The notes under the pieces are model-generated. The model had not been told where the DNA came from, made no database searches, and saw only the letters and a program-made list of their open reading frames with translations. 46,975 bases of DNA from Chloroflexi bacterium UBA5189. GTDB lineage: Bacteria; Chloroflexota; Limnocylindria; Limnocylindrales; CSP1-4. Where the stretch lies: NCBI GenBank assembly GCA_002413045.1, contig DHWF01000028.1:146190-193164 (forward strand). The letters are read 5' to 3'. The translations under genes were made by a program, and so were the position numbers. This document shows positions 23,503-31,562 of the stretch, piece after piece. Position 1 is the first letter of the stretch. Each line of letters begins with the position of its first letter.

Positions 23503-23556
23503 AGCGACTTCCCGGGCGTCGGTGGTAACGCCTCAGGTAATCCATTGATACGCCAC

Positions 23557-23589
23557 GAAGAAGCCGGCGCCTAGGGCGCCGGCTTCTTC
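23557..23589 (-). terminator. Strong GC-rich hairpin, probable terminator of the His-rich protein gene
   Basis: Fifteen bases at 23557-23571 pair perfectly with 23575-23589 around a three-base TAG loop. On the minus strand it follows the stop of the gene at 23613 by 23 bases, the usual place for an intrinsic terminator. The tail after the stem is only weakly T-rich because the stem itself ends in TTCTTC. It also separates that gene from the caspase-like gene downstream. Confidence 0.75.
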
Positions 23590-23612
23590 AGACTGACTGG
23601 ATCAGGAAGCCG

Positions 23613-24053
23613 TTACTTACCCGAGTGCGAGTTCGGCGCGTGGTTATGACCGTGGTTCATCCTGGCCCACTGCGATACCCAGGCGCCGTGATTGGCGTAG
23701 CCACTCGGCGTCGGCATCTGGGCCGCGGTGCACACGACGGAGCCGTGGTTCAGGCCGGCGAGGACGCTGGGGTCCTGGGTGAGGTCCACGTTGCACGGCG
23801 AGCCGCTGGCATCCGGCGCCTCGGAGGCATCCGGCGCCTCGGAGGCGTCCGGCGCCTCTGACGAATCGGGGGAATCGCTCGGCTCGGCAGACTCGTCGGG
23901 CTCGGCAGACTCGCTCGCATGGTTGGCGGCATTCGCGGGGCCGGTGGGACGGATTCCTCCGGGCTGGCTCGCCAGGACGACGGTCGCGGAGAAGATCACC
24001 GCGACGGCGGCGATGGCGAGGACCGGAAACCGACGAACGAGGGCGTTGATCAT
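23613..24053 (-). CDS. Secreted low-complexity protein with acidic repeats and His-rich tail
   Basis: The ATG at 24053 has an AGGAG eight bases upstream and gives 146 residues. An N-terminal hydrophobic segment (PVLAIAAVAVIFSATVVLA) acts as signal or anchor. A strongly acidic Ser/Glu/Asp/Pro/Ala linker contains three copies of a six-residue DASEAP-type repeat. The C-terminal part has two cysteines (PCNVD and VVCTA, likely a disulphide) and ends in a His/Asn-rich tail (MNHGHNHAPNSHSGK) that could bind metal. No family is recognised. It stands alone with its own terminator. Confidence 0.75.
   Translation of the reverse strand: MINALVRRFPVLAIAAVAVIFSATVVLASQPGGIRPTGPANAANHASESAEPDESAEPSDSPDSSEAPDASEAPDASEAPDASGSPCNVDLTQDPSVLAGLNHGSVVCTAAQMPTPSGYANHGAWVSQWARMNHGHNHAPNSHSGK
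23808..23861. repeat. 18-bp tandem repeat, three copies, in frame
   Basis: Three adjacent 18-base units (23808-23825, 23826-23843, 23844-23861), the first two identical and the third differing at two positions. They encode repeated DASEAP units in the acidic linker of the protein at 23613-24053. The repeat is a multiple of three, so copy-number change would lengthen the linker without a frameshift. Confidence 0.85.
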
Positions 24054-24252
24054 GGGGATGGCTCCTGGTGTCATTGCGTACCCTTGGGATAACGCACTGC
24101 ATGTGAAAGGACCTACGTCCTTCCGAGGTTGGCGGCAAACCTAGCACCGGGGTCGGTGCATCCGGTCAACTTCGCCGACGCAATGGTCACGTCGCCTTGG
24201 GCCTGAAGGTCCCGGCGCGCGGGTTGCGGCTGGTTTTGCCGTTACGGCGGTC

Positions 24253-25530
24253 TCATGGCACGTTCGGGCTGATCCAGACGCTTGGGATGTAGTTGTCCGG
24301 GGCTCCACGGCTGCCGACCATGACCAGGCGATCCCGCCAGGCGACCAGCGCCTCGGGTTCGCCCTGCCCGAGCGCGGGCTGGAGCGGCGCCTGCTGCCAG
24401 GAGAGGCCGTCGCCGGACAGCCAGCTCGTGCCGTCGCCGAACTGCACCCCGACGAAGTTACCGATGCCGATGTAGCCGGCCTCCGTAACGAGGAGGTCCG
24501 TCATGCGGATCTTCTCGCCGGAGTGGAGGCGCGACCCTTCTCCTGGCGCTCGGGTCCAGGTAACGCCGTCGGCGGACGCCCACACCACCGCCTCGCGCTC
24601 ATCGAGATCAGAGCCGACCGCGAGCACGCCGTCCGCCGTGACGGCGACCGCTGCCAAGAGGCCGTTCGCGAGCGCGCGGTCATCGATGCGTCGCCACGTC
24701 TCGCCGTCGGCAGATAGCCACGCGATCGAGCCCGTGGCGCGTTGGCCGGTGCCGAGGCGGCCGAGCGCGAGGTAGCCCGATGGGATCGGCGTGATCGCGA
24801 CCACCTCGGCGCCACCGAACGCGGCCGCGTCGGCGATCGGCGTCCATGTCGTGCCGTCGGACGATCGCCAGAAGCGCGCCTGCCGATCGCCCAGCTCCGG
24901 CCCCGCCGAACCGCCCGCCAGGAGGCCGGCCGGCGTGTCGATCACGGTGGTCATCCGCTCCGGCGCATCCGCTAGCGAGCCCGAGGCGAGGCGAGCGACG
25001 CTCGCGCGCGACCACGTCTTGCCGTCAGCCGAGGTCCACGCCGCGGCATCCACGCCGGACCGCCCGACGGCCACGAACCTTGTGCCGGACCGGGCGGTGA
25101 CCGCCATTGCGAACGAGCCGACCCGGTCGTCGATCGTCGACAGCGACCAGCTCGTCGCGTTCGTCGACGTCCACGCGTCCGCCGTCCAGGAGCCGGCCAC
25201 CGCCGTGTACCCGACGGCAACGAGGCGATCGCCCACGACGGCGACGTCGTGCAGGATGGATTGGCCCGGAAAGTTGGCGCCGCCGGGCGCGCTCGCGGCG
25301 GTCGGCAGGTCGCTCGCCACGGCGAATGCCTCCGCGGGCCGCTCCACGTCCTGCACGAGTCCCCAGGTCAGCCCGAACGCGGCCGGGGGTGTCGGCGCTG
25401 CGATCGGCGGACCGGTAGTCGAAATGACGGTCGCCGCCGGGGCCGACGGCGTCAACGAGCAGCCGAGGAGCCCGGCGGCGACGAGCGGCACCAGCACGAT
25501 TGTTAGCGGCCCAGACCGTCGGGATGTCAC
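24253..25530 (-). CDS. Lipoprotein with BNR/Asp-box-like repeats (beta-propeller)
   Basis: I chose the GTG at 25530, which places a lipoprotein signal at the start (hydrophobic core LTIVLVPLVAAGLLG, lipobox Cys24) of a 425-residue product; the longer frame to 25659 only adds a charged tail. At least five repeats of the form W-x-S-x-DG-x-(S/T)-W are visible, such as AWTSADGKTW, FWRSSDGTTW, AWLSADGETW, VWASADGVTW and SWLSGDGLSW. They are spaced about 45-55 residues apart, as in Asp-box (sialidase/BNR-type) propellers. The catalytic Arg triad of sialidases is not apparent, so binding rather than hydrolysis is likely. Confidence 0.82.
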   Translation of the reverse strand: MTSRRSGPLTIVLVPLVAAGLLGCSLTPSAPAATVISTTGPPIAAPTPPAAFGLTWGLVQDVERPAEAFAVASDLPTAASAPGGANFPGQSILHDVAVVGDRLVAVGYTAVAGSWTADAWTSTNATSWSLSTIDDRVGSFAMAVTARSGTRFVAVGRSGVDAAAWTSADGKTWSRASVARLASGSLADAPERMTTVIDTPAGLLAGGSAGPELGDRQARFWRSSDGTTWTPIADAAAFGGAEVVAITPIPSGYLALGRLGTGQRATGSIAWLSADGETWRRIDDRALANGLLAAVAVTADGVLAVGSDLDEREAVVWASADGVTWTRAPGEGSRLHSGEKIRMTDLLVTEAGYIGIGNFVGVQFGDGTSWLSGDGLSWQQAPLQPALGQGEPEALVAWRDRLVMVGSRGAPDNYIPSVWISPNVP

Positions 25531-25694
25531 TACAGCGCCACCATCGAGCTCGGAGCCTGGGCCGTCGGCGGGTTCCCTATGTCGATGTCGGCTGTGACCC
25601 GCACGAGTCGGCGTGAAGGGGTCAAGTTCAGGGGTGACCCGATCACGGAGGCTCAACATTTGGCGAACGACTGTTCAGTTCGTGCGGAGAATGA

Positions 25695-25769
25695 TGGAGC
25701 CGACACTCGGATTTGAACCGAGGACCTGCTGTTTACGAAACAGCTGCTCTACCGCTGAGCTATGTCGGC
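25695..25769 (-). tRNA. tRNA-Thr (anticodon CGT), CCA encoded
   Basis: Folding the minus strand from 25769 gives a complete cloverleaf. The acceptor is GCCGACA with TGTCGGC, the D stem GCTC/GAGC with a GG-containing loop, and the anticodon stem GCTGT/ACAGC around TTCGTAA. The variable loop has five bases, and the T stem CTCGG/CCGAG surrounds TTCAAAT. The anticodon CGT (25735-25737) reads the Thr codon ACG. Discriminator T is followed by an encoded CCA (25695-25697). The 3' end points towards the accessory region at lower coordinates, and partial copies of this gene occur at 21793, 12514 and 11859. Confidence 0.98.
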
Positions 25770-25826
25770 CCGGAGCGGGAGTTTACCTGCTCGGTCCCAA
25801 CGGGCGGCGAAACGGGGCGGAGTGGC

Positions 25827-26249
25827 ATGATTCGCGTTCAAGCCATGGACCAGCCCCACCCCCATGCGGCGCTCGGCAATCAACCGATCAGGACGATCGG
25901 GCGGGACGAGCTCAAGGCAAAGCTCGATCGAGGCGACCGCTTCATCCTGGTGATGGCCCTCAATCGGTGGGCCTTCGAGGCCAAGCACATTCCCGGTTCG
26001 GTCCATTTCGACACGCCTGACGAGCTGTACGCGGCGGTCCACCCAGAAGACGAGGTCGTCGTCTACTGCTCGCACGTTGACTGCCTCTCCAGCGTGGCCA
26101 TGTATCGTGACCTCGTCCGGCGCGGCTATCGCAACGTTCGGCGCTACGCCGGCGGCCTGCTCGAGTGGGAGGACGCCGGGCTCCCGTTGGAGGGCGAGCA
26201 GGCTGCGTCCGCTGGCGGCGCCGCAGCGACGTCCACCACCGCGGGATGA
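25827..26249 (+). CDS. Rhodanese-like domain protein
   Basis: From the ATG at 25827 the product has 140 residues and one rhodanese domain (about residues 20-125). It has the AKHIPGSVHFDTPDEL strand-loop typical of the family, and the active-site loop follows VVVYC with Cys as the persulphide carrier (CSHVDCLSS). The loop has a second Cys and lacks the usual CRxGxR pattern, so a non-classical specificity is likely. Rhodaneses transfer sulphane sulphur or act as sensors. The stop overlaps the ATG of the DinB-like gene (ATGA), so both are translated from one message. Confidence 0.9.
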   Translation: MIRVQAMDQPHPHAALGNQPIRTIGRDELKAKLDRGDRFILVMALNRWAFEAKHIPGSVHFDTPDELYAAVHPEDEVVVYCSHVDCLSSVAMYRDLVRRGYRNVRRYAGGLLEWEDAGLPLEGEQAASAGGAAATSTTAG

Positions 26250-26743
26250 GTGCGCCGCCCCGGTCCGCGCATCCGTATGCCGCGGAGATCGACGCGGAGC
26301 GAATTGGCTGGTACGAGATCGTGACCCTCGTACGGTCGCTCACGCCACAGGAATGCCTCGTCCCGGGCTACCAACGCGACCCTGACTGGACGGTGCGCGA
26401 TGTGGTCGCTCACCTCGGGACGTGGCTCGCGGAGGCGGAGACCCAACTCGCGCGGATGACCGCCGGCACCTACGAAGGCCACGACGTCGACATCGACGGG
26501 ATGAACGCCGCGTTGCTCGGGGCGATGGAGGGCGAGCCGTGGGAGGTCGCCTGGACCCAGGCGAACGCCGGCCGGACGCGGATGCTCGATGAATGGTCGA
26601 CGGTCCGCGGCTCGAGCCACGAGACCGCGTGGTGGATCCGGAAGGCCGGCGGACCGCACTACGCCGAGCACCGCGGGCGCCTCGACGAGTGGGTCCGCGA
26701 GCTGGTCGCCATGCGGCCACGGCGAGGATCCGCAGCACCATAA
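26246..26743 (+). CDS. DinB/maleylpyruvate isomerase-like helical protein
   Basis: A 165-residue protein with the four-helix-bundle pattern of the DinB/MDMPI superfamily: RIGWYEIVTLVRSLTPQECLVPG at about residues 20-42 and DWTVRDVVAHLGTWLAEAET at about 47-66. The second segment carries the characteristic His that would coordinate metal. Family members are thiol-dependent or metal-dependent enzymes; no specific reaction is evident. It overlaps the rhodanese gene by four bases, and a sulphur-thiol connection is a reasonable guess. Confidence 0.85.
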   Translation: MSAPPRSAHPYAAEIDAERIGWYEIVTLVRSLTPQECLVPGYQRDPDWTVRDVVAHLGTWLAEAETQLARMTAGTYEGHDVDIDGMNAALLGAMEGEPWEVAWTQANAGRTRMLDEWSTVRGSSHETAWWIRKAGGPHYAEHRGRLDEWVRELVAMRPRRGSAAP

Positions 26744-26750
26744 TCGCGGC

Positions 26751-27365
26751 GTGGCGGACGGGTTCGGCGATGCGAGGGGCCCTGAACGGCTGGAGGCGTT
26801 CAGCGACGGTGTCTTCGCCATCGCGATCACGCTGCTGGTCCTCGAGGTCCACGTTCCGTCCGTCGATGATTCGACGACGCCGGGTGCGCTGGTGGACGCG
26901 CTGCTCCGGCAGTGGCCGAGCTACGTGGGCTACCTGATCGGCTTCGTCACGATCGGCAATGCCTGGATCAACCACCACAACCTCATGCGCCTGGTCGGAC
27001 GGGTGAGTCACTCCCTGCTGCTCGCGAACCTGCTCCTCCTCCTCGCGATCGGGTTCATCCCGTTCCCGACCGCGCTCCTGGCCGACACGCTTGGCCGCCA
27101 GAGTGAACAAGTCGGCGCCGTCGTCTACGCCGGCGCGTTTTCGTTCACGGCCGTCGCCTTCAACCTGCTGTGGTTCGCGACGAAACGGGTCCTCAAGCCG
27201 GGCGCCTCGGTCACCGCCGTGGCCGCGATCGATCGAAGCTTTCGGCTCGGGCCGCCGGTCAGCGCAGCCGCCATCCTGATCGCGTTCGTGAACCCGACGA
27301 TCGGGATCGTGGTGATCTCCGGCCTCGTCGTGCTCTATCTCCTGCCACGATCATCCGGAACCTGA
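26751..27365 (+). CDS. TMEM175-like potassium channel family protein (DUF1211)
   Basis: A 204-residue protein with six hydrophobic segments beginning with the family signature RLEAFSDGVFAIAITLLVLEV (about residues 12-32), where FSD near the first helix is the invariant TMEM175 motif. WINHHNLMR near residues 78-86 is also conserved in the bacterial group. Bacterial members form tetrameric potassium channels with a hydrophobic gate instead of a TVGYG filter. A GTG at 26751 starts seven bases after the preceding gene. It is part of the plus-strand run ending at the P-type ATPase, so cation homeostasis is a shared theme. Confidence 0.92.
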   Translation: MADGFGDARGPERLEAFSDGVFAIAITLLVLEVHVPSVDDSTTPGALVDALLRQWPSYVGYLIGFVTIGNAWINHHNLMRLVGRVSHSLLLANLLLLLAIGFIPFPTALLADTLGRQSEQVGAVVYAGAFSFTAVAFNLLWFATKRVLKPGASVTAVAAIDRSFRLGPPVSAAAILIAFVNPTIGIVVISGLVVLYLLPRSSGT

Positions 27366-27382
27366 GGAAGAAGGAGGCCGAC

Positions 27383-27856
27383 ATGTCGACGACGGATGTC
27401 CACGGGCGCAACCCCGAGGCGCAGCGGGCGCGCAACGCGCCAACGGAGCATGTGCCGCGCCTGGTCCAGTCGCGGGACGTCGCGGGCGAAGGGGTCCTCG
27501 ATCGGATCGCCGACGTCGTCAACAAGCTCATCGGTTCGATGTGGCTGTTCGTCGGCATCTCGGTCGGGATCGTGGTCTGGCTGTTCGCCGGCAACATCGT
27601 CGGCTTCGACAAGACGCCGTGGCCGCTACTGCTGACGCTCCTGAACCTGCCCCAGCTCTCGATCATGATCTCGCTGCAGGTGAGCGCGAACCGCGCGCAG
27701 GCCGCGAGCGACGCCCGCGCGCTTGCCGATCACGCGACACTCGTGGCGCTCCACGAGCTGAGCAAGAAGCAGGTCAAGATCCTCGACGGCCAGAACGAGG
27801 TCCTCGACATCCTGCGCCGCGCGGTCGCCAGCGGCGCGCCCGAGACCAAGGGGTAA
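27383..27856 (+). CDS. DUF1003-type membrane protein
   Basis: A 157-residue protein. A strong Shine-Dalgarno AAGGAGG (27371-27377) precedes the ATG. Two hydrophobic helices are separated by a short loop (MWLFVGISVGIVVWLFAGNI, about residues 52-71, and WPLLLTLLNLPQLSIMISLQVSANRAQA from about 79). A charged coiled-coil tail follows (SDARALADHATLVALHELSKKQVKILD). This is the DUF1003 layout. Function is unknown; some members accompany Mg2+ or cation transport genes. Confidence 0.88.
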   Translation: MSTTDVHGRNPEAQRARNAPTEHVPRLVQSRDVAGEGVLDRIADVVNKLIGSMWLFVGISVGIVVWLFAGNIVGFDKTPWPLLLTLLNLPQLSIMISLQVSANRAQAASDARALADHATLVALHELSKKQVKILDGQNEVLDILRRAVASGAPETKG

Positions 27857-27859
27857 CGC

Positions 27860-28462
27860 GTGGCCGACCTGGTTCTGCTCCTGTTCATCGCGGGCTTCCT
27901 GCGCGGCGGCTGGTCGAGCGGCTTCATCCGTCGCCTGGTCGGGCTGATCTTCCTGCTCGTGTCGTTCGTCGCAGGTGCCTATCTGCGCGGCCCAGCCGGG
28001 GCGCTCGTCACCACGTTCCTGCCGAAGATCCCGCCGCAGTACGCGGAGATGGTCGGCTACACGGTCGCGTTCAGCGCGTTGCTGATCGTGTTCAACGTGT
28101 TCTCCGGACTGGTCCTCAAGCGGATCGCGAAGACGGGGTTGGCACACCGGACCGACCAGCTGCTCGGCGTCGTGCTCGGCGGCGTCGAGGCCGTCCTGAT
28201 CATCTCGGCGGCGATCGTGATCCTGCACACGTACACGGATCCCGCGGCGGGGACGACCACCCTCGGCTTCCTGCACGACATCCGCGTTGCCGTCGACGAT
28301 TCCACGATCGGGAAGCTGCTCGAGGACACGACGGTCCCGCTCGTGCTGCTCGTCCTCGGGCCATTGCTTCCGAAGGACATCAGCGCGATCGTCCCGACCA
28401 CGATCCCCGGCGGCCTGCCCGGATTCCCGGGCTTGCCGTTCCCGACGGTCAAGCCGAGCTGA
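27860..28462 (+). CDS. CvpA-like membrane protein
   Basis: A 200-residue membrane protein starting at GTG 27860, three bases after the DUF1003 stop. The first ~120 residues follow the CvpA pattern: LLLFIAGFLRGGWSSGFIRRLVGLIFLLVSFVAGAYL, two further helices and the GVVLGGVEAVLII segment. CvpA proteins are poorly understood envelope proteins connected with colicin production and stress tolerance. The C-terminus is a Pro/Gly-rich tail. Confidence 0.8.
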   Translation: MADLVLLLFIAGFLRGGWSSGFIRRLVGLIFLLVSFVAGAYLRGPAGALVTTFLPKIPPQYAEMVGYTVAFSALLIVFNVFSGLVLKRIAKTGLAHRTDQLLGVVLGGVEAVLIISAAIVILHTYTDPAAGTTTLGFLHDIRVAVDDSTIGKLLEDTTVPLVLLVLGPLLPKDISAIVPTTIPGGLPGFPGLPFPTVKPS

Positions 28463-28466
28463 GCGG

Positions 28467-30983
28467 GTGACCGCCGACGCGCTGGCCGCGCCTGCCGGCT
28501 ACCCGCTGACCCACCACGCCGACCTCGCGCCGACGCCGCCGGGCGGTCTCTCGGACGCCGAGGTCGATCGCCGACGGGCGGCGGGTCTCGCGAACACACT
28601 GCCGCCACCCACCTCGCGTACGTATCTGCAGATCATCCGCGAGAACGTCTTCACCTTCGTCAACGACATCCTGATCGCCCTCGCCGTCGCGCTCATCGCC
28701 GTCGGGCGCCCGATCGACGCCCTCGTGTCGGTGTCCGTCATCGCCACGAACGTGGTCGTCGGCGTGGTCCAGGAGGTCCGCGCCAAGCGGACCCTCGATC
28801 GGATCGCGCTGCTGACACGGCCCACGGCCGGCGTCGTCCGGGGCGGCGAGGTCCGCCAGATCACGCCGGACCAGCTCGTGGTCGGCGACCTCGTGGAGCT
28901 CACGGCGGGCGATCAGGTCGTGCTTGACGGGCACCTCGTGACCGGCGTCGTCGGGCTGGACGAGTCGCAGCTCACCGGTGAGTCGGACGTCGTGCGCAAG
29001 CAGCCCGGCGACGAGCTCTTCTCGGGCAGCTTCGCAACCACCGGCGCGGGCCGCTACGTGGCCGAGAAGGTCCAGGGCGACAGCCTTGCGAACCAGATCA
29101 CCGCCGGCGCGCGGACCTTCCGGCGGATCCTCACCCCGCTCCAGCACGAGATCAACCTGGTGATCCGGGTCGTCCTCGGGATCGTGCTGTACCTCGAGAT
29201 CCTGCTCGTCATCCGGGGCCTGCTCCAGGCGACCGCCCTCGGCGAGTTCGTGGCCAATGCGACTCTCCTGGCCGGGCTCGTTCCGAACGGGCTGTTCGTC
29301 TCGATCGCGGTTGCCTACGCGCTCGGCGCGATCCGGATCCTCCGCTTCGGGGCGCTCGTCCAGCAGTCGAACGCGATCGAGTCACTGAGCCACGTCGATG
29401 TCCTGTGCCTGGACAAGACGGGCACGCTGACGGCGAACCGGCTCGCCGTGGAATCGGTGGCAGGGCTCGGAGGCGCCACCGAGGACGAGGTGATCGACGC
29501 CCTGACCGCGCTCGCCTCGAGCGCGACCGTCCACACCAAGACGAGCGAAGCGATCGCCGCTCACTGGCCCGCCCATCCGCGTCCCGTGGCGCGGGAGGTC
29601 CCGTTCTCATCGGCTCGGAAGTGGAGCGCGTGCGCCTTCCTCGGCGGTCCCGGCCCCGGCATCGTGGCCATCGGCGCCGCGCCGTTCCTGCGCGACTACC
29701 TCGCCGTCGACGCCGCGGGCACCGTGATCGGGTGGGACGAGCTCCAGCAAACATCGAGCACATGGACCGGCCAGGGCCTCCGCGTGCTGCTCGTCTCGAC
29801 GCATCCGGACGCGGCCGCCCTGCCGCCGTTCGACGACGATGCGACGGCGACGCTGCCAGCCGGGATGCGCCCGCTGGGCCTGATCGCCCTGCGGGACGAG
29901 CTCCGCGCCGAAGCCGCCCTCACCCTCGCCAGGTTCATCGAGGCCGGCGTCGCGGTCAAGATCATCTCGGGCGACGACCCGGAAACCGTGGTGGCGCTGG
30001 CGCGCCAGGCGGGCCTCCCGGACGACGTGGCCTGGGTCTCGGGTCGCGACCTGGACGCGCTCGACGCCGACGCGCTCGGCAAGATTGCCAGCGACACGAC
30101 GGTCTTCGGCCGGATCACGCCGTCGCAGAAGGAGCGGCTCGTCGACGCGTTGCGCGCCCGCGGCCACTACGTCGCGATGATCGGCGACGGCGTGAACGAC
30201 GTGCTGTCGCTGAAGAAGGCGAACCTCGGAATCGCGATGGGCAGCGGCAGCCAGGCGACCCGCGGCGTCGCCGACCTCGTGCTCATGGAGGATTCCTTCG
30301 CTGCCGTGGCGCAGGCAGTCGAGGAGGGCCAGCGGATCGTCAACGGGATGCAGGACATCCTGAAGCTGTTCCTGACCCGGATCGCGACCGTCGGCCTCGT
30401 CGTCGTGAGCTCGCTCGTGGTCGTCGGATTCCCGATCGAGCTGCGCAACGCCTCCGCCCTGACGATCTTCACGGTCGGCATCCCGAGCGCGTTGCTCGCC
30501 CTGTGGGCTCAGTCGGGCCGGCGCATCGAGGAATCGCTCGGCCGGACGCTGGCGACCTTCGTCGTCCCGGCCGCGGTCGTGTCGAGCCTGCTCGGGCTCC
30601 TCGTGTTCTACGGCTCGCTGGCACTCTCGGGCGCAAGCGACCAGGCCGCGCTGGCTGCCGCGAGCGCGCAGGCGCGGACCGCCCTGACCACGTTCCTCGT
30701 GTACATCGGCCTGATGCTGGTGGTGTTCGTCGAGCCACCGACGGACTGGCTCGCCGTGGCCGAGCCGAAGTCGCCGGACCGGCGCCCGACGCTGCTGGCG
30801 GCCGTACTGGGCCTTGGGTTCATCGCCATGCTGCTCGTGCCACCGGCGCGCGAGTTCTTCGGGTTCCAGGTGCCCGGCATGCGCGAAGCCGCCATCGTTG
30901 CCGCGGCGGTCATCGTGTGGGTGCCGCTCGTCCGCATCTTCTGGAAGCGCCAGCTGATCGATCGCTTCCTCGGCATCGGCTAG
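28467..30983 (+). CDS. P-type cation-transporting ATPase
   Basis: An 838-residue P-type ATPase. The actuator loop has TGES (residue 170), the phosphorylation site DKTGTLT (Asp316), the hinge GDGVNDVLSLKKANLGIAMGSG near 575 and the SSxxVVG-type helices at the C-terminus. The M4 helix reads LVPNGLFVSIAVAYALG (Pro273), with Asn where most cation pumps have Glu (PEGL), so ion specificity may be unusual. It resembles CtpE/PacL-like pumps, but the ion cannot be named. The GTG is four bases after the CvpA-like stop, completing a plus-strand set of membrane genes. It faces the HD-domain gene with nine bases between stops. Confidence 0.92.
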   Translation: MTADALAAPAGYPLTHHADLAPTPPGGLSDAEVDRRRAAGLANTLPPPTSRTYLQIIRENVFTFVNDILIALAVALIAVGRPIDALVSVSVIATNVVVGVVQEVRAKRTLDRIALLTRPTAGVVRGGEVRQITPDQLVVGDLVELTAGDQVVLDGHLVTGVVGLDESQLTGESDVVRKQPGDELFSGSFATTGAGRYVAEKVQGDSLANQITAGARTFRRILTPLQHEINLVIRVVLGIVLYLEILLVIRGLLQATALGEFVANATLLAGLVPNGLFVSIAVAYALGAIRILRFGALVQQSNAIESLSHVDVLCLDKTGTLTANRLAVESVAGLGGATEDEVIDALTALASSATVHTKTSEAIAAHWPAHPRPVAREVPFSSARKWSACAFLGGPGPGIVAIGAAPFLRDYLAVDAAGTVIGWDELQQTSSTWTGQGLRVLLVSTHPDAAALPPFDDDATATLPAGMRPLGLIALRDELRAEAALTLARFIEAGVAVKIISGDDPETVVALARQAGLPDDVAWVSGRDLDALDADALGKIASDTTVFGRITPSQKERLVDALRARGHYVAMIGDGVNDVLSLKKANLGIAMGSGSQATRGVADLVLMEDSFAAVAQAVEEGQRIVNGMQDILKLFLTRIATVGLVVVSSLVVVGFPIELRNASALTIFTVGIPSALLALWAQSGRRIEESLGRTLATFVVPAAVVSSLLGLLVFYGSLALSGASDQAALAAASAQARTALTTFLVYIGLMLVVFVEPPTDWLAVAEPKSPDRRPTLLAAVLGLGFIAMLLVPPAREFFGFQVPGMREAAIVAAAVIVWVPLVRIFWKRQLIDRFLGIG

Positions 30984-30992
30984 GCGCCGCGC

Positions 30993-31553
30993 CTACAGCC
31001 CCAGCTCGCCCCGGATCGTCTTGAGCCCTTCGACCACGTTCAGGATGTGCTCGTCGAACGGCACCCCGAGCTCGACCGCGCCCTTCTCGAGCTGGTCGCG
31101 CGGCACCTGCCTCGCGAAGCCCTTGTCCTTCATCTTCTTGACGACGGAGCGGACATCCACCTCGTCGAGGCTCCGGTTCGGCCGGACGTAGGTGACCGCG
31201 ATGACGAACCCGGTCATCTCGTCGCAGGCGTACACGGCGCGGGCGAGGAGGCTCGTGCGAGGAACGCCCGTGTGGTCGCCGTGACCGAGGATCGCCTCGA
31301 CCACGTCGTCGCGATAGCCGTGGGCGCGCAGCTCGTCGGCGCCGCGCATCGGGTGGGTCTCCGGGTAGCGCTCGTAGTCGAAGTCATGGAGCAGCCCAGC
31401 GGACCGCCAGACCTCAAGCTCATCGCCGGTGATCCCGAACCTGTGCTCGCCATACCAGGCGACGGCCGCCTCGACGGCAAGGCCATGCCGGCGCAGGGCA
31501 TCGGTCTTCGTCCACTCGCAGAGCAGTTCCCAGGCATCGGCACGACTCGGCAT
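30993..31553 (-). CDS. HD-domain phosphohydrolase
   Basis: A 186-residue single HD-domain protein. The metal-binding residues are visible as the LLHDFDYERYP motif (His-Asp, about residues 54-60), with upstream His23 in LRRHGLAVEA and the downstream GHGDHTG pair near 90-96. Such small stand-alone HD proteins are usually nucleotide or deoxynucleotide phosphohydrolases. It ends nine bases from the P-type ATPase stop on the other strand and begins nine bases after the TadG-like gene stop on the same strand. Confidence 0.92.
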   Translation of the reverse strand: MPSRADAWELLCEWTKTDALRRHGLAVEAAVAWYGEHRFGITGDELEVWRSAGLLHDFDYERYPETHPMRGADELRAHGYRDDVVEAILGHGDHTGVPRTSLLARAVYACDEMTGFVIAVTYVRPNRSLDEVDVRSVVKKMKDKGFARQVPRDQLEKGAVELGVPFDEHILNVVEGLKTIRGELGL

Positions 31554-31562
31554 CGCCGCAGG

